Assembly: GCA_947476625.1 (NCBI GenBank) | Contig: CANJRA010000003.1 | Span: forward strand, 64,821 to 128,820 | Direction: 5' to 3' | Length of the DNA stretch: 64,000 bases | Origin: Fidelibacterota bacterium | Lineage (GTDB): Bacteria; Pseudomonadota; Alphaproteobacteria; Rhodospirillales; Rhodospirillaceae | Shown: positions 1-8,545 of the stretch, piece after piece | Layout of the letters: every line of letters starts with the position of its first letter | How positions within the stretch are numbered: the first letter of the stretch is position 1 | Program-made: the position numbers and the translations under genes | The notes under the pieces: generated by a model | Told to the model about the DNA's origin: nothing | The model's input: the letters and a program-made list of their open reading frames with translations, nothing else | Databases searched by the model: none

Positions 1-1266
1 TCGGCGCGTGTATATCCCGCTCAGAATCAATCTGTTCTGGGTGACGGCACACCGATCAGACCTTACGCAATGAAGTCCGACGTACAGCAAGCGCAAACGA
101 CGTCCATGTGGACGCAGATCTCTGGCCAAGACTCTTATCCCGCGACCACCTACCGTCACGACTTCGCGGCGATCCAGTTCAAGACGCCTTTCACGCACAC
201 CGGCACTTTCATGCCTATTCTCTATGGCAGCACGAGCACACCCGTCACCAGCGCGGGTTATTCGGCGACCGTGCAAAACAAAACCGTCTATGGGCTTTAC
301 GCGCAGTCCGGAAACGAATCCAACACCTCGTTCTCCAGTTATCACTCATCCCACATCCGCGAATTCGTCATCGACGCCTCCGGCGGCAATTCGGGCAGTC
401 CGTTTTTTTACGTCGATCAAACGACTGCTCAGCGTTATCTCGTCGGCAGCCTGTCCTACGGCGACGACCTCGACGACCAAGCCGGCGGCCCTTGGTACGA
501 TTCCTGGAATCAAGATTTGGTCAGCGCCTGGGCGAGTTGGACTCCTACAGGCACACCAACCGGATCGGTCAGCGGCCTGCGCGTCGCCAGCGCCTTTTCA
601 TCCTCCATGGAAATGGTTCAGTCGTACTTGCGTTTTTATAACAGCGGCACCACAGCCGGCACTATCGACGTGACGATCGCCGATTACGCTACCGGCGCTA
701 TCCTCGGCACATGGACCAGCCCAAGCCTTGCAGCCGGTGTCGCCCGCCAGTTCTCCATACAAGACGTCGAAGACAACGCAGGCAGCACGTTTACCAAGCT
801 TCCTATGTATTCGCTTTCGGTGCGCCCGAGTTTCAGCGGAACATTCCAAAATATTTTATGGCATAAAGACACCAGCGCCATGACCAACATCACTGTATGC
901 GACACACCGACAGGTGCGAAGAAAACATTGATCGATGTGCACTCGTCGCTGGTGAGTACGCATCCTGCAACGATTGTCATTCACAATACCGGCACGGCGG
1001 CTGCGGCCATCTCGCTCGGCATTTACAATGCCGCAACCGGCCAGCGCATCGGGACTTATCCCGCCGGCGTCGTGCCTTCCAATGCGCAAAAGATCACCAC
1101 GATCGCCGCGCTCGAACAGACCTCAGGCATTTCGCCCGGCAACAGCATTTACTATTACAACATCAAATCCGACACGACCTTTACCGGCTATCTCCAACAT
1201 TGGCTGCATAACAAGAGTGCCAACATCGTTGCGGATATGACCACCACCTGCACGATGACGCCGTAG
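1..1266 (+). CDS. Secreted trypsin-like serine protease, 3' part
   Basis: The reading frame is open from the first base, so the N-terminus lies outside the window. About 130 residues from the first visible codon the motif SGGNSGSPFF matches the nucleophile region (GNSGSP) of S1-family proteases, with the serine as catalytic residue. The histidine and aspartate of the triad would lie upstream, partly or wholly outside the window. After the protease core come about 240 residues rich in Ser, Thr and Gly, apparently two similar beta-sandwich-like segments, perhaps used for binding. The composition suggests an exported or surface protein. The substrate is unknown. Family assignment is fairly sure; the accessory domains are not recognised. 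Confidence 0.75.
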   Translation, partial: SARVYPAQNQSVLGDGTPIRPYAMKSDVQQAQTTSMWTQISGQDSYPATTYRHDFAAIQFKTPFTHTGTFMPILYGSTSTPVTSAGYSATVQNKTVYGLYAQSGNESNTSFSSYHSSHIREFVIDASGGNSGSPFFYVDQTTAQRYLVGSLSYGDDLDDQAGGPWYDSWNQDLVSAWASWTPTGTPTGSVSGLRVASAFSSSMEMVQSYLRFYNSGTTAGTIDVTIADYATGAILGTWTSPSLAAGVARQFSIQDVEDNAGSTFTKLPMYSLSVRPSFSGTFQNILWHKDTSAMTNITVCDTPTGAKKTLIDVHSSLVSTHPATIVIHNTGTAAAAISLGIYNAATGQRIGTYPAGVVPSNAQKITTIAALEQTSGISPGNSIYYYNIKSDTTFTGYLQHWLHNKSANIVADMTTTCTMTP

Positions 1267-1286
1267 AACTTTATAATCCCGGGCAC

Positions 1287-1829
1287 TTAAGGTCTTGGGC
1301 GTTCCAGAACGACAAAACTGAAGGCAGGCCCATCAGCCGCTTCAGGATCGTGGCGTTCACGCGAGATTTCGCGCCAGGCCGACAAATCGAGATCCAGGAC
1401 CGTATCGCCCTCGAAGGCCCGGTGCACGTCGGTCAGGTAAACCCGGTCGGCACGCGGCAAGGTCTGGCGGTAGATCTCCGCGCCGCCAATGACGGCGATT
1501 TCGTCTGCGCCCGTGCGATGTGCGTCCTCATAAGCCAAGGCAAAAGCGGTTGCTAAATCCTGGGTCGCCGTAACACCGGCGGCCGACCACGCGGCATCGC
1601 GCGTGACCACGATATTTGTCCGGCGCGGCAACGGACGCCCGATGGATTCATAGGTCTTGCGGCCCATGATGATCGGCTTGCCTAACGTCATGCGCTTGAA
1701 GAACTGCAAATCGGCCGAAATGTGCCACGGCAGCTTCCCGTCCTTGCCGATCACACCGTTCTCGGCCCGCGCAACGACCAAAGTAACGCGGATCGGCGGG
1801 CCGTCGTAGCCGCTTTGTCCTTTGCTCAA
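1287..1829 (-). CDS. folA: Dihydrofolate reductase
   Basis: Reduces dihydrofolate to tetrahydrofolate with NADPH in the cytoplasm, feeding thymidylate and purine synthesis. Visible signatures are the N-terminal VARAENGVIGKDGKLPWH (substrate and Met20 loop), MGRKTYESIGRPLP and IGGAEIYRQTLP. At about 180 residues it has the usual bacterial DHFR length. No ATG precedes the conserved core. A TTG at 1829 has GGGAG seven bases upstream and is preferred over the TTG at 1835. thyA, the main consumer of the folate cycle, lies 0.5 kb away on the same strand, with one opposite-strand gene between them. Confidence 0.93.
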   Translation of the reverse strand: MSKGQSGYDGPPIRVTLVVARAENGVIGKDGKLPWHISADLQFFKRMTLGKPIIMGRKTYESIGRPLPRRTNIVVTRDAAWSAAGVTATQDLATAFALAYEDAHRTGADEIAVIGGAEIYRQTLPRADRVYLTDVHRAFEGDTVLDLDLSAWREISRERHDPEAADGPAFSFVVLERPRP

Positions 1830-1999
1830 AACCAACTCCCGCCTCTAGCTTGCCTAAAAAGCGTCTTATAAAGAACACCTTTCCTCAGTATAACCAAGGT
1901 GAAGGATGTTAGACTCCCTGCAAAGCCGCATGGTAGACTTAACGCATCCGGATGACGTCAAGGGGACGCATTTTGAACCGTAAGGGAGAGGAAAAAATT

Positions 2000-2281
2000 A
2001 TGAAGATGACAAAAATTTTCGCCGTAGCAGCATTGGCCACCAGCATGGGCATGGCCGGCAGCGCTTGGGCAGACTGTGGATTGAAGCCTTCGGTGCCGGA
2101 TTTACCCGCTGACGGCGCTACTGTCTCCAGCAAGGAAATTGGCGAAGTCGCCAAGAAATTCGACGAATATCAAGCCAAGTTCGTTGAATTCAACGAATGC
2201 GCCACCAAGGAATTCAACGACACCAGCGAGAAATTTAAAGAAGTACTCGAAACCTACTCGGCCAAGAATAAGAAGAAGTAA
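2000..2281 (+). CDS. Small exported protein of unknown function
   Basis: The ATG at 2000 follows a purine-rich GGGAGAGG site and gives a 93-residue product. It opens with a clear Sec signal peptide (MKMTKIF, a hydrophobic stretch, then GSAWA before DCG). The mature part is short, charged and probably helical, with two cysteines (in ADCG and NECA) and a lysine-rich tail ending KNKKK. A longer frame opens at 1952 but lacks a signal peptide at its start. I do not recognise the family. A strong bidirectional hairpin follows at once, so it is probably monocistronic. Confidence 0.75.
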   Translation: MKMTKIFAVAALATSMGMAGSAWADCGLKPSVPDLPADGATVSSKEIGEVAKKFDEYQAKFVEFNECATKEFNDTSEKFKEVLETYSAKNKKK

Positions 2282-2303
2282 GCCGCGCGCTCACGCGTCA
2301 ACG

Positions 2304-2340
2304 AAAAACGCCGCCCGCGGAACCCGCGGGCGGCGTTTTT
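2304..2340. terminator. Bidirectional intrinsic terminator
   Basis: A perfect 17-base-pair inverted repeat (2304-2320 with 2324-2340) has a three-base loop. Each arm consists of five A or T bases followed by a GC-rich stem, so either strand ends in a T run. It sits between the converging small exported-protein gene and thyA and can end both transcripts. Confidence 0.92.
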
Positions 2341-2363
2341 CATGACGATTTAGCGGAATCGAC

Positions 2364-3158
2364 CTAAACCGCAACCTTGGCCGCGATGTGCGGATGAGGG
2401 TTATAGTTTTCGAGTGTAAAATCGCTAAGGCTGAAACCGAAGATGTCGTCTACAGCCGGGTTAAGGCGCATCGTCGGCAACGAACGCAGCTCGCGCACTA
2501 ACTGAATGTGCGCCTGCTCGATGTGATTCGCATAAATATGGGCGTCGCCCAAAGTGTGAACGAATGTCCCGGGCTTCAACCCCGTGACTTGCGCCACCAT
2601 CATTGTCAGCAGGGCATAAGATGCGATGTTGAACGGCACGCCCAGAAAAATATCCGCGCTGCGCTGATACAACTGGCACGACAGCGTGCCCTCGGCGATA
2701 TAGAACTGAAACAGGCAGTGGCACGGTGGCAGCGCCATCTGGTTGACCTCCGCCGGATTCCACGCTGTGACAATATGACGCCGGCTGTCCGGGTTCTTTT
2801 TGATCCCCGTGATGAGATTTGCGATTTGATCAATCGTGCCACCTTCCGCCGTCGGCCAGGAACGCCACTGATGACCGTACACCGGGCCAAGGTCGCCGTT
2901 TGCGTCGGCCCATTCGTTCCAGATGGAAACACCGTTTTCCTTGAGATAGGCGATATTAGTATTGCCCGTCAGGAACCACAGCAGCTCGACGATGATCGAC
3001 TTGGTATGCAGCTTCTTCGTCGTCAGCAGCGGAAAACCGTCCGCCAAATTGAAGCACATCTGATGCCCGAACACACTCACAGTGCCCGTGCCGGTGCGGT
3101 CGGACTTCTTCACACCGGTGCGCAAAACGTGGTCGAGCAAATCAAGATATTGTTGCAT
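2364..3158 (-). CDS. thyA: Thymidylate synthase
   Basis: Methylates dUMP to dTMP using methylene-tetrahydrofolate. From the ATG at 3158 the product is 264 residues, the length of Escherichia coli ThyA, starting MQQYLDLL. Motifs include [11 protein letters not shown], the nucleophilic cysteine in [31 protein letters not shown] and the C-terminal [11 protein letters not shown]. The open frame runs further upstream to 3398, but that stretch overlaps the tmRNA acceptor segment and is not conserved protein, so the shorter start is right. It works with folA, which regenerates the dihydrofolate it produces. Confidence 0.96.
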   Translation of the reverse strand: MQQYLDLLDHVLRTGVKKSDRTGTGTVSVFGHQMCFNLADGFPLLTTKKLHTKSIIVELLWFLTGNTNIAYLKENGVSIWNEWADANGDLGPVYGHQWRSWPTAEGGTIDQIANLITGIKKNPDSRRHIVTAWNPAEVNQMALPPCHCLFQFYIAEGTLSCQLYQRSADIFLGVPFNIASYALLTMMVAQVTGLKPGTFVHTLGDAHIYANHIEQAHIQLVRELRSLPTMRLNPAVDDIFGFSLSDFTLENYNPHPHIAAKVAV

Positions 3159-3291
3159 GCGCACCTTATTACGTTGATTCGATGCGTTCCCCAAGAGGGA
3201 GTAACGCGGCAGGTAATCCAGTGGAAAAGTTTGCTTTTTCCGTGCGGTGCGTGGCTCGGGTAGCAATCTTAACCCAACCGCCCTATATTGA

Positions 3292-3630
3292 TGACGCCGC
3301 GCAAGCGGAAATGGCGCTAAACCTGCTGTGGCATAGGCGTAACGGACCCGGGGGCAGTACCCGGCGCCTCCACCAATTTCGCCCGGCTTAGAACGCAAGT
3401 TCTTCGGAATGCAAATTCCAGCCGGGCCTTATGGGGGCGAATTAGGCTCGACGTGCGCAGTAAAGACGGTAGCTGTTCCCGGCATGGTTCCGCCGTTATC
3501 GGGCCATATCTAAAAGTGCCAACGACAACGTTGCACTCGTTGAGGACGTCCGCCTCGCCGCCTAACGGCCGCTAGGTTTATACGTCCAAAGCGCGGTTCG
3601 GGGGGCACCGGGCAACAGAAGCCCCCCACT
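3292..3630 (+). ncRNA. ssrA: Transfer-messenger RNA, circularly permuted two-piece form
   Basis: Rescues stalled ribosomes and adds a degradation tag. The order is that of alphaproteobacterial permuted tmRNA. The acceptor piece comes first: T-arm stem 3348-3352 pairs with 3360-3364 around a 7-base loop, then acceptor strand 3365-3371, discriminator A and CCA at 3373-3375. An intervening segment follows, then the coding piece from 3433, whose GGGGGCG pairs with the acceptor strand (7 bp, one G-U). The tag frame at 3518-3565 reads ANDNVALVEDVRLAA then TAA. A hairpin at 3600-3606/3621-3627 lies near the likely 3' end. The outer limits are estimates. ORFs called over this stretch are not genes. 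Confidence 0.92.
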
Positions 3631-3793
3631 CTTCTCATAACGCGCGCCACCCCTTTGTTTAATCTCGCTATTAAATTCCATTTGAACCGGGTGCCAGACC
3701 CTACGAGAATGGAGGCATCATATATCGTAAAGTGAATGGAAGCCGCGCCCCCTGACGAAGGGATCAGCACGGTGTGAAGGCGCCTTGAAGAAC

Positions 3794-4390
3794 ATGGATA
3801 TCACGTCACTAAGCTACGAGCGGATGGTCGAAGATGCGTTGCGCGGCGTGTTGCGCGAGGCGTTGAAGATCACTGCTGCTCAAGGCCTACCCGGTCAGCA
3901 TCATTTTTACGTCACGTTCGATACCACCGCGCCCGGCGTGCAAATCGCCTCCAGCCTGCGCACGTTGCATCCCAACGAGATGACCATTGTCCTGCAGCAC
4001 CAGTTCTGGGACTTGCAGGTGCATGAAGAACACTTCGAGATCACGCTCAGCTTCAATGGCGTCAGCCAGCGCTTGGTCGTTCCTTTTGCTGCGGTAACGG
4101 CTTTTGCCGATCCGCACGCCAAGTTCGGTTTGCAGTTCCACGTCGAGTTCGAAGAGCGCACCGGCGCCGATGAAGATTCCAACGAAGACGCCGAAGCCGA
4201 AAACGACGACATCGACGAACCGCCGATGAACGACATTCTGCCGGTCGATTCTTCAAAGGTAACGCAGCGCGTCAAAGGCGGTCGAAAGATAGCCACAACG
4301 ACAACCGCGCCCCTGGCGACCGTTAAAGCCGATGCCGATGAAGACGACTCCGGCAAGGTTGTCACGCTCGACGCCTTCCGCAAGAAGTAG
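3794..4390 (+). CDS. sspB: SspB-type ClpXP adaptor
   Basis: Delivers ssrA-tagged proteins to the ClpXP protease. The N-terminal 120 residues (YERMVEDALRGVLREAL, then QHHFYVTFDTTAPGV and VPFAAVTAFADPHAKFGLQF) match the alphaproteobacterial SspB family. An acidic, low-complexity linker and a short basic/hydrophobic tail ending VVTLDAFRKK follow; in known SspB proteins the tail docks on ClpX. The ATG at 3794 is chosen, although a TTG at 3785 in the same frame is possible. The gene lies about 160 bases after the tmRNA that encodes its recognition tag, a functional pairing visible in the gene order. Confidence 0.9.
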   Translation: MDITSLSYERMVEDALRGVLREALKITAAQGLPGQHHFYVTFDTTAPGVQIASSLRTLHPNEMTIVLQHQFWDLQVHEEHFEITLSFNGVSQRLVVPFAAVTAFADPHAKFGLQFHVEFEERTGADEDSNEDAEAENDDIDEPPMNDILPVDSSKVTQRVKGGRKIATTTTAPLATVKADADEDDSGKVVTLDAFRKK

Positions 4391-4445
4391 CGGCGCACCC
4401 GTTTTTTTACCCATCGTTTAAACCTAACACGCACGGACGACTCTC

Positions 4446-6056
4446 ATGTTGGACGCAGCTTTCGCCGAAATCTTCCCCCTCGCCAAGGACACCACGCCCT
4501 ACCGCAAAATTTCGTCCGACGGCGTCAGCGTCGAGAAGTTTCGCGGCCAGGACATTGTGATCGTCGCGCCGTCGGCGATCACCGCATTGACGGAAGCAGC
4601 CTTCCGCGATCTCTCGCATCTGTTACGGCCCGGTCACTTGAAGCAGCTCCGCGCGATCATGGACGACCCCGAAGCCTCGCCCAATGACCGCTTCGTGGCG
4701 TTGGAGCTGATGAAGAACGCCAACATCTCGGCCGGCTTTGTCCTGCCCATGTGCCAAGACACCGGCACGGCGATTGTCATGGGCAAAAAAGGTCAGCAGA
4801 TCTGGGTCGACGGCGACGACGCGCTCGCCATTAGCCAAGGCGTGGCCGAAGCCTACGCCAAGCTTAACCTTCGCTACTCGCAGATGACGCCGACCTCGCT
4901 GTTCGAAGAAAAGAACACCGGCAACAATTTGCCCGCGCAGCTCGATCTCTTTGCCGTGCCCGGTGACACCTATAAATTCATGTTCATGGCCAAAGGCGGC
5001 GGCTCGGCCAACAAAAGCTATCTCTTCCAAAAAACCAAGGCCGTGCTGAACCCGGCGGGCCTCAGGAAATTCCTCGAAGAAGAAGTTAAAAACATCGGCA
5101 CCTCCGCCTGCCCGCCCTATCACCTCGCCATCGTCATCGGCGGCACCTCGGCCGAGATGACCTTGAAAACCGTGAAGCTGGCCTCCGCACGCTATCTCGA
5201 CGGCTTACCCACAAAGGGCGGCATGCACGGCCAGGCCTTCCGCGATCTCGACATGGAAGCCGAAGTCCTCGCCATGACGCGCACCATCGGCATCGGCGCG
5301 CAATTCGGCGGAAAGTACTTCTGCCATGACGTGCGCGTTATCCGTTTGCCCCGCCACGGCGCCTCGTGTCCGGTCGGCATCGGCGTCTCGTGCTCCGCTG
5401 ACAGACAAGTGATGGGTAAGATCAGCCGCGACGGCATCTTCGTTGAACAATTAGAAGCTAACCCTGCGCAGTATCTGCCCGAGGTCAAAACCGAAAAGCT
5501 CTCGCCCGAAGTGGTGAAGATCGATCTCAACCAGCCCATGGACGAGATTCGTAAAATCCTCAGCCAGTACCCGACCAAGACGCGCGTGTCCTTGAGCGGC
5601 CCCATGGTCGTGGCGCGCGACATCGCGCATGCGAAGCTGAAAGAACGCATCGACCGCGGCGAAGGCCTGCCCGAATATTTCAAGCAGCACCCGGTCTATT
5701 ACGCCGGCCCCGCCAAGACCCCGAAGGGTTATGCCTCGGGCGCCTTCGGCCCCACCACTGCGGGCCGCATGGATGCCTATGTCGACGAACTGCAAGCCCA
5801 CGGCGGCTCTATGGTCATGCTCGCCAAAGGCAACCGCTCCAAAGCCGTCACCGAAGCCTGCAAGAAGCACGGCGGATTCTACCTAGGCTCCATCGGCGGC
5901 GCCGCCGCCATGCTGGCCGAGAATTCCATCAAGAAAGTCGAAGTGATCGAGTACGCCGAGCTTGGCATGGAAGCCATCTGGAAGATCGAAGTCGAAGACT
6001 TCCCGGCTTTCATCGTGGTCGACGACAAGGGCAATGACTTCTTCCAGCAGCTCTAA
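4446..6056 (+). CDS. Class I fumarate hydratase (4Fe-4S)
   Basis: Hydrates fumarate to malate in the citric acid cycle. The 536-residue protein matches the FumA/FumB type. Cysteines 103 (PMCQDTG), 222 (SACPPYH) and 316 (GVSCSADR) fall almost exactly where the three iron-sulphur ligands of E. coli FumA lie. The C-terminal half has the beta domain with [28 protein letters not shown]. It is followed 0.9 kb later by an oxygen-stable class II fumarase, so the cell carries both isoenzymes. Which E. coli paralogue it corresponds to cannot be decided, so no symbol is given. Confidence 0.95.
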   Translation: MLDAAFAEIFPLAKDTTPYRKISSDGVSVEKFRGQDIVIVAPSAITALTEAAFRDLSHLLRPGHLKQLRAIMDDPEASPNDRFVALELMKNANISAGFVLPMCQDTGTAIVMGKKGQQIWVDGDDALAISQGVAEAYAKLNLRYSQMTPTSLFEEKNTGNNLPAQLDLFAVPGDTYKFMFMAKGGGSANKSYLFQKTKAVLNPAGLRKFLEEEVKNIGTSACPPYHLAIVIGGTSAEMTLKTVKLASARYLDGLPTKGGMHGQAFRDLDMEAEVLAMTRTIGIGAQFGGKYFCHDVRVIRLPRHGASCPVGIGVSCSADRQVMGKISRDGIFVEQLEANPAQYLPEVKTEKLSPEVVKIDLNQPMDEIRKILSQYPTKTRVSLSGPMVVARDIAHAKLKERIDRGEGLPEYFKQHPVYYAGPAKTPKGYASGAFGPTTAGRMDAYVDELQAHGGSMVMLAKGNRSKAVTEACKKHGGFYLGSIGGAAAMLAENSIKKVEVIEYAELGMEAIWKIEVEDFPAFIVVDDKGNDFFQQL

Positions 6057-6198
6057 TCAGCACGCTTGACTCGAACGCCCAAAAATATATTCAGGAATGA
6101 TCTGCTGTATTTTTGCGTCTGCTCGTCTTCTCCCTAACACCAACCAAGCATTTCATAGCATGCTTTGGCCATTGTCGCCGTGCCCGCGCCGGCAGAGG

Positions 6199-6210
6199 TG
6201 GTCATGACCA
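6199..6210. promoter_or_regulatory. 12-bp palindrome, possible operator
   Basis: TGGTCATGACCA is a perfect palindrome in the 215-base gap before the alpha/beta hydrolase gene, and a further GACCAC half-site follows at about 6258. The same TGGTC/GACCA half-sites recur in the gap before the oxidoreductase at 56528. This suggests a regulator-binding site, but the regulator is unknown. Confidence 0.35.
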
Positions 6211-6271
6211 TTCGGGCGCAAGCTTTTGAATTCTCATCATTTCACCTGGCCACCTTTGACCACTTTTTAGG

Positions 6272-6913
6272 GTGATCCCTGTGAGTAACAATGCAATGCG
6301 CACCATTTTGTGGGACGGCGCAAAATCTGCACCACTTACCGTCGCACTCGCCCACGGCGCAGGTGCGCCGATGGACACACCGTTCATGACTTTCTTTACC
6401 GAAGGTCTCGCGGCGAAAGGTTACCGGGTCGCGCGCTTTGAGTTTCCCTACATGGCGGCGCGGCGGACGGACGGTAAACGCAAACCGCCCGACCGTCAGC
6501 CGGTGCTGCTGGAAACGTGGGCTTCCATCATCGCCGAAATCGGTCCTGACAAACTTGTCATCGGCGGCAAATCCATGGGCGGACGTATGGCAAGCCTCAT
6601 CGCCGACGACGCGGGCGTAAAAGGCCTGCTCTGCCTCGGCTATCCTTTTTACGGCGCAGGCCGCAAAGACAAGCCGCGCACCGAGCACTTGAAAACGCTC
6701 AAGACACCGACGCTGATCTGCCAAGGCACGCGCGACCCACTGGGCGACCGTGAAGCTGTTTCGGCTCTCTCTTTGTCGCCCGCCGTTCGCCTGCACTGGG
6801 CCGAGGACGGCGACCACGACCTTAAGCCCCGCCGCGCTTCGGGCCTGACGCATGAACAAAATTTGACAGCCGCCCTTGACGCCGCGGCGGGATTCCTCGC
6901 AGGGTTACACTGA
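6272..6913 (+). CDS. Alpha/beta-hydrolase family protein
   Basis: A 213-residue single-domain hydrolase. It has the oxyanion-side motif [10 protein letters not shown], the nucleophile elbow [11 protein letters not shown] (serine of GKSMGG), an acid in CQGTRDPLG and a late histidine in DGDHDLKP, which together complete a catalytic triad. This pattern fits the KANL3/Tex30-like alpha/beta hydrolases common in bacteria, whose substrate is unknown. The GTG at 6272, a GTG at 6281 and an ATG at 6296 are all possible starts. It sits between two fumarase genes; fumC starts 26 bases after its stop and may be co-transcribed. Confidence 0.8.
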   Translation: MIPVSNNAMRTILWDGAKSAPLTVALAHGAGAPMDTPFMTFFTEGLAAKGYRVARFEFPYMAARRTDGKRKPPDRQPVLLETWASIIAEIGPDKLVIGGKSMGGRMASLIADDAGVKGLLCLGYPFYGAGRKDKPRTEHLKTLKTPTLICQGTRDPLGDREAVSALSLSPAVRLHWAEDGDHDLKPRRASGLTHEQNLTAALDAAAGFLAGLH

Positions 6914-6939
6914 AGGATTTCAAACCGAAAGCACGTTTC

Positions 6940-8334
6940 ATGGCCGCGACCCGCACCGAAACCGATTCCATGGGATCCATCGAGGTTCCCGACCAACATT
7001 ATTGGGGCGCGCAAACCCAGCGCAGCATTGTGAACTTCAAGATCGGCGGCGAGCGCATGCCGCTGCCTTTGATCCGCGCGTTCGGCGCACAAAAACGCGC
7101 GGCGGCGATTGCCAACAAAGCTCTCGGTGAATTGCCTGCCGACATCGCCGATGTCATCGTTAAAGCTGCGGAAGAAGTCGCGGGCGGGAAACTTGACGAC
7201 GAATTCCCGCTGGTGGTCTGGCAGACCGGCTCCGGCACGCAGACCAATATGAACGTCAACGAAGTCATCGCCGGACGCGCCAACGAAATTCTCACCGGCA
7301 AAAAAGGCGGCAAGAGCCCGGTTCACCCCAACGACCATGTGAACAAGGGCCAGTCATCCAACGATAGCTTTCCGACTGTAATGCACATTGCTTGCGCCAT
7401 GGAGATTACCAATCGCTTGATGCCTGCTCTGGAAAGATTGCACGGCGCGCTCGACAACAACGCCGAAGCCTTCGCGAACATCGTCAAAATCGGCCGTACG
7501 CATTTGCAGGACGCGACCCCTTTGACGCTTGGCCAGGAATTCTCAGGCTACGCCGCGCAGGCCGGGTACGCCCACGACCGCCTGAAAGCGACACTGCCGC
7601 GCCTTACCCGCCTCGCGCAGGGCGGCACAGCTGTCGGCACCGGCGTGAATACCAAACGCGGCTTTGCCGATAAATTCTGCATGGAGCTCCGCGAACAGAG
7701 CAAAATTTCCTTCTGGCCGTCGGTGAACTTTTTTGAATCCCTCGCGACACACGACGCGATGGTCGAGCTATCCGGCGCACTCAACACCATCGCCGTATCG
7801 ATGATGAAGATCGCCAACGACATCCGCCTCTTGGGCTCGGGCCCGCGCTCGGGTTTCGGCGAGCTGATCCTGCCCGCCAATGAACCGGGCTCGTCGATCA
7901 TGCCGGGCAAAGTCAATCCAACCCAGGCCGAAGCGTTGACGATGGTCTGCGCGCAAGTGATGGGCAATCACACGACCGTGACCGTGGCGGGTTCGCACGG
8001 GCATCTTGAGCTGAATGTCTTCAAGCCGGTGATTGCCTACAACGTGCTGCAATCGATCCGCCTGCTGACCGATGCGATCTCCAGCTTTATTGTGCATTGT
8101 CTCACGGGCCTGAAAGCCAACAAGGTCGCGATTGCGCGCCATGTAGATAATTCTCTAATGCTGGTCACAGCGCTTGCGCCCCACATCGGTTACGACAAAT
8201 GCGCCGAGATCGCCAAGAAAGCCCATACCGACGGCACCACATTAAAGGATGCCGCCGTGAAGTCCGGCTATGTCACTGCGGAACAGTTCGACGCCTGGGT
8301 CATACCGGCCGACATGATCCGGCCTCATGACTAG
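6940..8334 (+). CDS. fumC: Class II fumarate hydratase
   Basis: Iron-free, oxygen-stable fumarase of the citric acid cycle, a homotetramer in the aspartase/fumarase superfamily. The 464-residue length is typical. Visible are [13 protein letters not shown], the catalytic histidine 188 in [10 protein letters not shown] and the flexible signature loop [15 protein letters not shown]. The stop overlaps the start of the following ribbon-helix-helix gene by eight bases, which indicates translational coupling. Confidence 0.97.
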   Translation: MAATRTETDSMGSIEVPDQHYWGAQTQRSIVNFKIGGERMPLPLIRAFGAQKRAAAIANKALGELPADIADVIVKAAEEVAGGKLDDEFPLVVWQTGSGTQTNMNVNEVIAGRANEILTGKKGGKSPVHPNDHVNKGQSSNDSFPTVMHIACAMEITNRLMPALERLHGALDNNAEAFANIVKIGRTHLQDATPLTLGQEFSGYAAQAGYAHDRLKATLPRLTRLAQGGTAVGTGVNTKRGFADKFCMELREQSKISFWPSVNFFESLATHDAMVELSGALNTIAVSMMKIANDIRLLGSGPRSGFGELILPANEPGSSIMPGKVNPTQAEALTMVCAQVMGNHTTVTVAGSHGHLELNVFKPVIAYNVLQSIRLLTDAISSFIVHCLTGLKANKVAIARHVDNSLMLVTALAPHIGYDKCAEIAKKAHTDGTTLKDAAVKSGYVTAEQFDAWVIPADMIRPHD

Positions 8335-8545
8335 TGTCAAAAAGCGCTCGGTCGATATCGCCGGGCACCGCACCAGCGTGTCGATCGAAGCGCCGTTCTG
8401 GGAGGCATTGCACGAGATTGCCAAACGCCAGAACACCTCGGTCAACGCGCTGATAGCGGCCATCGACGGCACGCGCGAGGACAACCTTTCCAGCGCGCTT
8501 CGGGTTTATGTGCTTAGCGAGTTACAAAAATCAGCGCGGCAATAA
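8327..8545 (+). CDS. Ribbon-helix-helix domain protein
   Basis: A 72-residue protein with the layout of the RHH_4 family: a short basic beta strand ([16 protein letters not shown]), then two helices ([25 protein letters not shown]) and a C-terminal helix. Such proteins bind DNA as dimers, and the target is unknown. Its start lies inside the end of fumC, so it is likely co-expressed with fumC. Its end overlaps the converging AsmA-like gene by 15 bases. Confidence 0.75.
   Translation: MTSVKKRSVDIAGHRTSVSIEAPFWEALHEIAKRQNTSVNALIAAIDGTREDNLSSALRVYVLSELQKSARQ

Noticed and set aside
3159-3398. N-terminal extension of thymidylate synthase
   Set aside because: It covers the tmRNA acceptor piece, adds 80 residues unlike any part of the family, and the ATG at 3158 gives the exact normal length.
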